Shown piece by piece: positions 58,913 through 64,000 of a stretch of 64,000 nucleotides of DNA. The notes beneath the pieces are model-generated. The model searched no databases, was not told where the DNA came from, and was given only the letters and a program-made list of their open reading frames with translations. Every line of letters starts with the position of its first letter. The stretch's first letter is position 1. Origin of the DNA: Actinoplanes sichuanensis (lineage in GTDB: Bacteria > Actinomycetota > Actinomycetes > Mycobacteriales > Micromonosporaceae); contig NZ_AP028461.1 in NCBI RefSeq assembly GCF_033097365.1, positions 10,443,501 to 10,507,500 on the forward strand, in the 5' to 3' direction. Position numbers and translations under genes: made by a program.

Positions 58913-59371
58913 TTAATCGTTGAGCTGAGCCCGCTCGATCTCGGCCAGCGACGCGGTCCACCACGGCCCGACCTCCCGGCCGGCCAGCAGGTCGGTGAGC
59001 AACACCACGGCGTTACGGGCTAGCGCGTTCGGTTTCGGCGGAGTCGTCCCGTCCTCGTCGAGCACGCCCAGCGCGGCGGCCAGCAGCCAGAGGACCACCT
59101 GCGGATCCGCCTCCGGCCACGACCGCACACAACTCGCCAGCGCGGCGCGCACGTCATCGGCGGTCAGCCCGTCCGGATGCCCGTCCTCCAGCAGCAGCCG
59201 AACCGCCGTACCCAGGACCAGGCCGGTCCGGGCCGGGTCGAGCGCCGCCAGATCCGCCGTCGCCTCGTCGAGTGCGGCATGGTCGGCGGCCCGGACCGCG
59301 GCGACCCCGGCGGTGGCCGCGGCCGCGATCGGGCGGGCCGGTGCGGGTAGATGCCGCTGGCTATCCGTCAT
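58913..59371 (-). CDS. hypothetical helical protein
   Basis: The 152-residue protein from ATG 59371 is Ala/Leu/Asp-rich and mainly helical (ADHAALDEATADLAALD, VVLWLLAAALGVL). No known motif. Strong G/C third positions support coding. It is divergent from the SnoaL-like gene (61 bp). The frame extends to 59509 but that part is antisense to the neighbour. Confidence 0.6.
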   Translation of the reverse strand: MTDSQRHLPAPARPIAAAATAGVAAVRAADHAALDEATADLAALDPARTGLVLGTAVRLLLEDGHPDGLTADDVRAALASCVRSWPEADPQVVLWLLAAALGVLDEDGTTPPKPNALARNAVVLLTDLLAGREVGPWWTASLAEIERAQLND

Positions 59372-59432
59372 GGAGGAGACCCTACGGCCGTCCGACTGGC
59401 AGGGTGGGATGGGTACCGGGAGGGAGACGGGG

Positions 59433-59792
59433 ATGACGAGCCTGGACGCGGTGACCGCCTGGGTGGAGAAGTACCGCAAGGCGTGGGAGTCGAACGACCC
59501 GCACGACATCCGTGAACTGTTCGCCGACGACGCCGCCTATTTCACGGCGCCCTACGCGAAACCGTGGATCGGCCGGGAGGCGATCGTCTCCAACTGGCCG
59601 GCCCGGCAGGACCGCCCGCACAGCATCGGCTTCGCCTGGCACCCGCTGATCGTCACCGAGGAGATGTCGGTGATCGAGGCGTCCACCAGCTATCCGCGGC
59701 GACGTTTCCGCAACCTGTGGGTGCTGCGCCTGGACCTCACGTGTCAGGCCCGGCAATTCACTGAATGGTGGATGCAGGAACCGTCCGAATAA
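59433..59792 (+). CDS. SnoaL/NTF2-like domain protein
   Basis: ATG 59433 follows GGGAGG. The 119-residue product has the NTF2-like cone fold pattern: VTAWVEKYRKAWESND, FADDAAYF, GREAIVSNW and a C-terminal FTEWWMQEPSE. The family includes cyclases, isomerases and binding proteins, so function cannot be assigned. It lies 19 bp upstream of the kinase gene on the same strand. Confidence 0.8.
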   Translation: MTSLDAVTAWVEKYRKAWESNDPHDIRELFADDAAYFTAPYAKPWIGREAIVSNWPARQDRPHSIGFAWHPLIVTEEMSVIEASTSYPRRRFRNLWVLRLDLTCQARQFTEWWMQEPSE

Positions 59793-59811
59793 ATGTGAAT
59801 GTGAAACATGA

Positions 59812-61449
59812 ATGGAATTCGAGTGGAGCTCGGATGTGCGAATTCGCCGCCATTTCGGCAAACTTCGTCGAGTGGAGGCGGATCGGAAACTCGGCGGCCG
59901 GTACCGGCTGGAGAACGAACTCGGCCGTGGCGGTATGGCGGTCGTCTGGCGTGCCCTCGACGAGGTGCTGGACCGCCCGGTCGCGGTCAAGGTGCTCGCC
60001 GGGCGCTACGCCGGTGACGACCGGTTCCGGGCCCGGATCCTGCACGAGGCACGGACCGCGGCCACCCTGTCGCACCCGAACATCGCGCAGATCTACGACT
60101 TCGGCGAGTGCGACGACGACGGGCCGGCGGTCCCCTATGTGGTGATGGAGTTGGTCAACGGCCCCACCCTTCAGCAGCGCGTCAACCGTGGGCCGATTCC
60201 GCCGCGCACCGTCTTCCGGATCTGTGGCGAGGTGGCCACCGCCCTCGCCGTCGCCCACGAGGACGGGCTCGTGCACCGCGACATCAAACTCGGCAACATC
60301 ATGGTCACCCCGGCCGGGGCCAAGGTCGTCGACTTCGGCATCGCCGCCGTCGCCGGACCCGCGGCACCCGAGGACGCCCTGCTCGGCACGCCCGCCTACC
60401 TCGCTCCGGAACGCCTCACCGGCGGCGCCATCGAGCCCGCCTCCGACATCTACGCGCTCGGTGTGCTGCTCTACCGGCTCCTCTCCGGCGTCCAGCCGTG
60501 GAGCGTCGAGACCACCACGCAGATGCTCAAGGCGCACATCTACCAGGAACCCATTCCGCTGGCCGGCCAGACCGGGGTGCCCGACGAGATCATCGACCTG
60601 GTCACCCGGTGCCTGGCCAAGGACCCGGCCATCCGGCCGGACGCGGCGGAGGTGGCGGATCTGCTGGGCGACGCGGCCGAGGCGGCAACCCTTGATCTGG
60701 TACGGCCGAACGCGCCCGATTTCGCACATGAGGCGTCGAACGGCTCTCGCTTTTCAGGCGGAACCTCCGAGGGATCCGGGGCCGGCACCGACCCCGTGAT
60801 CCAGGGCATGACATCGCTCACACCGGGGCCGCGCGGGACGGCTGCCGGCATCGGCACGGGGCGGGTGGCCGTACCGAGAGATTCGAAGAAGGCCAGGCTG
60901 GCCGCCGCAGCCGTCGTGGTGACCCTGGCCCTCGCCGTGCCGTTCTCGCTCGCCGCCGGCGACGATGACCCGGCCGGATCACCCGGTGTGGCCGCCCCGC
61001 CCGCCGCCTCACCGAAGGTGACCAGAAGCGGGTCGGCCGCCCCGGCCCGAGACCGGCCCACCGAGGCGATCAGCCACCCCGACCGCATCCAGCCGACCAG
61101 CGCGAATACCGTCTCGGCGGGAAGTGTCCCACCGCCCGTGCCGGAGCCGGCGGTTCCGTCGAAGCCCGGTCCGAAACCGAGCGTGACCGTGTCCGCCTCG
61201 CCATCCGGCACCGTGCCGGTGCCGCAGGGCACCCGCCTGGACTCGGCGGGCGGGTCGGTCTACGCGAAGTGCGTGACCGCCGGCGCCGAACTGCTGGCCT
61301 GGGAACCGCGCCCCGGATTCGTCACCGAGCGCGCCTACCCCGGCCCCGACCTGACCGTGGACGTGGTCTTCACCGGCGACCTGGCGCGCTACCGGATGAC
61401 CGTGAACTGCGTCAGCGGACGGCCGTCCGGGGTGGTCCTGCCGTTGTAG
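59812..61449 (+). CDS. PknB-type serine/threonine protein kinase with extracytoplasmic tail
   Basis: The 545-residue protein has a kinase domain with ATP loop GRGGMAVV, K60 (VAVKVL), E79, catalytic D157 (HRDIKLGN), metal D174 (DFG) and APE. A linker leads to a TM helix near 363-380, then a Pro/Ser-rich stalk and a small extracytoplasmic domain with two cysteines (YAKCVTAG, TVNCVSG) that may form a disulfide. It lacks PASTA repeats. The start is uncertain (ATG 59812 or GTG 59872). It precedes a TPR-glycosyltransferase gene by 77 bp. Confidence 0.9.
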   Translation: MEFEWSSDVRIRRHFGKLRRVEADRKLGGRYRLENELGRGGMAVVWRALDEVLDRPVAVKVLAGRYAGDDRFRARILHEARTAATLSHPNIAQIYDFGECDDDGPAVPYVVMELVNGPTLQQRVNRGPIPPRTVFRICGEVATALAVAHEDGLVHRDIKLGNIMVTPAGAKVVDFGIAAVAGPAAPEDALLGTPAYLAPERLTGGAIEPASDIYALGVLLYRLLSGVQPWSVETTTQMLKAHIYQEPIPLAGQTGVPDEIIDLVTRCLAKDPAIRPDAAEVADLLGDAAEAATLDLVRPNAPDFAHEASNGSRFSGGTSEGSGAGTDPVIQGMTSLTPGPRGTAAGIGTGRVAVPRDSKKARLAAAAVVVTLALAVPFSLAAGDDDPAGSPGVAAPPAASPKVTRSGSAAPARDRPTEAISHPDRIQPTSANTVSAGSVPPPVPEPAVPSKPGPKPSVTVSASPSGTVPVPQGTRLDSAGGSVYAKCVTAGAELLAWEPRPGFVTERAYPGPDLTVDVVFTGDLARYRMTVNCVSGRPSGVVLPL

Positions 61450-61526
61450 GTCGGTTCGTCCGCGCACTGCCGAGCCGTGCCGGATGTCCGACTAAACTGC
61501 GGCGGCACGCTGCGAAAGGGACATCG

Positions 61527-63407
61527 ATGACGGCGACCGCACCCGACGAATGGCTCACCCGGTTCCGGGCGGTGCTCCGCCGTGCCCCGCAGCCACAGTC
61601 CGCGCCCGCCGCGGCCCCGCCGTCGGTGCTCAACCTCGCCCCCGATCCCGGCTTCCGGGTCGCGCCGCACGGCGTCGACGTGCCCGATCCGGTCTCCGCC
61701 GAGCGAGTCGAGGTGCCCGGCCGGCCCGGCGTGACCGGCCTCAAGGTCACCGTGCCCGGCGGGGGCGGTGCCGCCGTGACACCCGCCCTGACCGCCCTGT
61801 CCGCCGGCACCTACACCGCGAGCGTGTCGGTCTACCTCGCCACGCCGCTGGACGGCCCGCCGCCGCGGGTGGCCGCCGAATGGGCGCTCGAGGAACCGGC
61901 TTCGGTCCGTTCGATGCCGGCCCGCAACGAGCACGGGCACCACCGGATCGCGGTCACGTTCACCATTCCGGACGGCGCCCGCGAGGCGCGGATCCGGCTC
62001 GGCGCCGGACCGGGCGACGCGATCTGGTACGACTTCGCGCTCACCGCCACCGAACGGCCGCTGCGGCACTTCGACGGGTTCACGCCCGATGACGCCGGCT
62101 ACACCTATGCCTGGACGGGCGCGCCGAACGCCTCACCCTCCCGCCGGACCCTCGCCGCAGTCATCGGTTCGGTACCGGTCACCGGTTCCGCATCGCTCGT
62201 TCCCGAGACGCCGGAGGAGGCGGTGGCGCTGGGCGCGATGGTCGCCGGTGACCTACTGGCCGAGGCCCGGCTCGCGCTCGCGCTCGGCGACACCGCGGCC
62301 GCCGTCGGCGCGCTGCGGCAGGTCGTGAAAGCCGGCGACCCGGACGGCGAGGCGGCCTGGGAGCTGGGCCGACTCGCGCTCGCCGAGGAACGCTGGGCCG
62401 CCGCCGAACAACTCCTGCGCGGCGCGGTGGCGAAACGCCCGGAAGCCTTCGAACGCGGCTACGCGCTGGCCCTGGCCTACGACAAGCTCAAACGCCGGGA
62501 CGACAGCCGCCAGGCCTCGGCCGCCGCCCTGATCCACGACACGAAACTGCCCTTCGACGGTACGGCCCTGCTCGACTCCGACGTCACGTCCTTCGGCGCC
62601 CGCCGGGAGGTGGGCATCTTCCTCGCCGAGCATCTCGCCCAGATCCGCGTGCAGGCCGGGCACCGCCTGGACCGGCCGGTGGACAGCACGTTCGACCAGC
62701 CGATCTTCATCTACTGGGCGCAGGGCTTCGACGCCGCGCCCCCGGTGGTGACGGCCTGTCTGGCCGCGCTGCGGGCCAACAATCCGGACTCCCGGGTGCA
62801 CGAACTGTCACTGGCCAACATCGGCGCCTACGTCGATGTGCCGGAGGACCTGGCGGCCGCGCTCGAGGGTGACCACTACCACTTCTCCGACCTGCTGCGG
62901 ATGCTGCTGCTGGAGAAGTTCGGCGGCATCTGGGTCGACGCCACCTGCCTGGTCACCGAGCCGCTGCGCCCACACATCGACCGGGCACTGGCCAAGGGCA
63001 GCGTGTTCGCCTTCACCTACACCGGTCCGTACCTGGTCAACTGGTTCCTGGCGAGCCGCCCGGACAGCTACGTCATGCACCTGTGGCGGGCCGCGTCGTT
63101 CCTGTGGTGGGAGAAGCGCGGCGAGATCGTCGACGTGCTCCTGCACCACCACATCTTCGAACTGTTGCATCGGCTGGACGACCGGTTCCGCACCGAATGG
63201 GACGCCGGCCTGCGGCTCAACGCGACACCGCCGCATGCGCTCCAGTCGGTGCTCCTCCGGCCGTACGACCAGGAGATGTTCCAGACGATCACGGAGGGGG
63301 CGTTCGTGCACAAACTGCGGCACCAACTCCCGTCCGGCTTCGGCGGCAGCGAGTCCTACCTGGCCCGGATCATCCGCGGCGACCACGGCGTGCGGGCCGA
63401 CCGGTAA
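61527..63407 (+). CDS. TPR and capsular-polysaccharide-synthesis glycosyltransferase-like protein
   Basis: From ATG 61527 the 626-residue protein has an N-terminal beta-rich, carbohydrate-binding-like domain (about 40-190), a TPR-like helical segment (about 230-330) and a C-terminal capsular-polysaccharide-synthesis (GT32-like) domain. The last contains PIFIYWAQGFDAAPPVV, LRMLLLEKFGGIWVDATCL and LASRPDSYVM, with the metal-binding D in WVDA. It probably transfers a sugar to a wall or exopolysaccharide. It is downstream of a receptor kinase, so phospho-control is conceivable. No other glycan genes are adjacent. Confidence 0.8.
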   Translation: MTATAPDEWLTRFRAVLRRAPQPQSAPAAAPPSVLNLAPDPGFRVAPHGVDVPDPVSAERVEVPGRPGVTGLKVTVPGGGGAAVTPALTALSAGTYTASVSVYLATPLDGPPPRVAAEWALEEPASVRSMPARNEHGHHRIAVTFTIPDGAREARIRLGAGPGDAIWYDFALTATERPLRHFDGFTPDDAGYTYAWTGAPNASPSRRTLAAVIGSVPVTGSASLVPETPEEAVALGAMVAGDLLAEARLALALGDTAAAVGALRQVVKAGDPDGEAAWELGRLALAEERWAAAEQLLRGAVAKRPEAFERGYALALAYDKLKRRDDSRQASAAALIHDTKLPFDGTALLDSDVTSFGARREVGIFLAEHLAQIRVQAGHRLDRPVDSTFDQPIFIYWAQGFDAAPPVVTACLAALRANNPDSRVHELSLANIGAYVDVPEDLAAALEGDHYHFSDLLRMLLLEKFGGIWVDATCLVTEPLRPHIDRALAKGSVFAFTYTGPYLVNWFLASRPDSYVMHLWRAASFLWWEKRGEIVDVLLHHHIFELLHRLDDRFRTEWDAGLRLNATPPHALQSVLLRPYDQEMFQTITEGAFVHKLRHQLPSGFGGSESYLARIIRGDHGVRADR

Positions 63408-63610
63408 CCGATCGCCGCACCCGACGCCACGCACAGGCCCACGGCGCCCCCGCAAGGTCCGTGACGGGCCGTCGAACGCGCGCCCTCGCAGCAACCGCAA
63501 GATCCGTGCCGCAGGTCGGGCCGGGCCCAGCGGGAGCCCATCGAGGGGCTTCGTGGCGCGGTTTCAGCCGGGCCTGGCGGCAGCCCCCGCAGATGTCGTG
63601 CCGCGGGTCG
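63408..63610. other. degenerate repeat region
   Basis: Two to three decayed copies of the downstream repeat are recognisable (cores CCCGCAAGGTCC, CAACCGCAAGATCC and CCCCGCAGATGTC at about 63,450, 63,496 and 63,578). No gene is supported here. Confidence 0.5.
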
Positions 63611-63844
63611 GAGTAGGCGCCGCCACAACCACCGCAAGCATTCATGACCCGGGTCTGAGTAGGCGCCGCTGCACTCACCGAAAGCATTCGTGAGGCGAGG
63701 TCTAAGTAGGCGCCGCCGCAGTCACCGCAAGCGTTCGTGGGGCGGGGTCGGAGCAGGCACCGCCGCAGTCATCGCAAGCGCTCGTGACGCGAGATCTAAG
63801 CAGGCGCCGCCGCAACCACCGCAAGCATTCGTGACGCGGGGTCT
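63611..63844. repeat. 46-47 bp tandem repeat, five copies
   Basis: Units start at 63611, 63657, 63704, 63751 and 63798, of 46, 47, 47, 47 and 47 bp. The core is (G/A)AG(T/C)AGGC(G/A)CCGCC, then CACCGCAAGC, then TTCGTGACGCGGGGTC. There are no unique spacers, so it is not a CRISPR array. A minus-strand frame through one copy encodes Cys/Gly-rich peptide, but the 47-bp period shifts frame each copy. Confidence 0.85.
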
Positions 63845-63886
63845 GGGGCCTCGGGCCCCAGGAGAAAAGAAAAACGAGCGACCAAG

Positions 63887-63905
63887 GTCCGCGTTCCCCG
63901 CGGAC
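63887..63905 (-). terminator. terminator of the tRNA gene
   Basis: GTCCGCG (63887-63893) pairs with CGCGGAC (63899-63905). On the transcribed strand a T-rich stretch (complement of GAAAAGAAAAAC at 63863-63874) follows, then a second perfect hairpin with arms at 63843-63850 and 63854-63861. Confidence 0.6.
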
Positions 63906-63925
63906 AGAGGCCACCCGTCGACTCG

Positions 63926-63997
63926 TGCCCCCGGCAGGATTCGAACCTGCGCTTTCGCCTCCGGAGGGCGACGCTCTATCCCCTGAGCTACGGGGGC
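63926..63997 (-). tRNA. tRNA-Arg (anticodon CCG)
   Basis: A 72-nt cloverleaf: acceptor GCCCCCG with CGGGGGC, D stem GCTC/GAGC, anticodon stem TCGCC/GGCGA with loop CTCCGGA (anticodon CCG, reading CGG), and T arm GCAGG-TTCGAAT-CCTGC. The discriminator is A and CCA is not encoded (CGA follows), so CCA is added after transcription. Confidence 0.93.
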
Positions 63998-64000
63998 TCA

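Noticed and set aside
63611..63844. CRISPR array
   Set aside because: Copies are directly adjacent with no unique spacers, vary internally, and no cas genes are present.
63702..63914. small Cys-rich protein on the minus strand through the repeats
   Set aside because: The 47-bp period breaks the frame at each unit, there is no RBS, and the Cys/Gly pattern comes from the repeat itself.

Overview
This 64 kb window comes from a high-GC Gram-positive chromosome, most likely an actinomycete of the Micromonosporaceae (Actinoplanes-like). That placement is inferred from strong G/C third-codon bias, a WhiB1 protein, nickel superoxide dismutase, a fused 2-oxoglutarate dehydrogenase/decarboxylase (Kgd type), TTG and GTG starts, leaderless-looking promoters and many serine/threonine-kinase and FHA-type proteins. 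I see no insertion sequence, phage, integrase, CRISPR array or rRNA, so it reads as ordinary core or accessory chromosome with one tRNA at the right edge.

Layout. 0-2 kb: 3' end of a PdtaS-like sensor kinase, convergent with a GT39-type membrane glycosyltransferase. 2.1-5.7 kb: a sulfate-assimilation operon (leader peptide, sulfite reductase, small zinc ribbon, APS reductase, sirohydrochlorin chelatase). 6-8.3 kb: whiB1 with CRP-like sites, a lipid kinase and a membrane protein. 8.3-13.8 kb: GntR regulator, anti-sigma kinase, nickel SOD with its maturation protease, malic enzyme, an oxidoreductase and a lipoprotein hydrolase. 13.7-21.1 kb: central carbon metabolism (ackA, pta, kgd). 21.2-25.3 kb: an ABC exporter whose ATPase gene looks frameshifted, a hotdog protein, and an OlsB/OlsA-like ornithine-lipid acyltransferase pair. 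25.3-32.9 kb: an OmpR-type two-component system and an HtrA protease whose genes share an upstream motif, then a large PqqD-like/M50/cNMP-like/FecR-like membrane protein. 32.9-42.2 kb: thioredoxin with MerR, patatin and PlsC-like lipid enzymes, a LppX-like lipoprotein, an FHA protein, ornithine aminotransferase with a DDAH-like hydrolase, ClpP and a Nei-type DNA glycosylase. 42.2-50.7 kb: polysaccharide deacetylase, GCS2-type ligase, GH16 glucanase with an operator over its promoter, DedA, a PadR operon with a GH13 enzyme, and an SDR. 50.8-53.4 kb: a Gly-rich lipoprotein paired with a glutathionylspermidine-synthase-like ATP-grasp ligase, then two membrane proteins. 53.5-63.4 kb: Gfo/Idh oxidoreductase, AraC, STAS, an MFS exporter with its TetR, a Ser/Thr kinase and a TPR-glycosyltransferase. 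63.4-64 kb: a 46-47 bp tandem-repeat array and tRNA-Arg(CCG).

How the genes work together. The sulfur operon contains both the siroheme enzyme and the chelatase that makes siroheme, behind a cysteine-containing leader peptide. Kgd, Pta-AckA and malic enzyme cluster at the TCA/acetate node. Envelope biology recurs: lipid acyltransferases, HtrA with its two-component system, lipoproteins, glycan enzymes and a membrane protease. Convergent genes are packed very tightly: seven convergent pairs overlap or sit within four bases of each other, two of them sharing a CTAG for both stop codons.

The most interesting candidates for under-described biology are the M50/cNMP/FecR-like protein at 29.5-32.6 kb, the lipoprotein/ATP-grasp pair at 50.8-52.6 kb, the shared motif at 25,297 and 27,638, and the tandem repeat at 63.6 kb.
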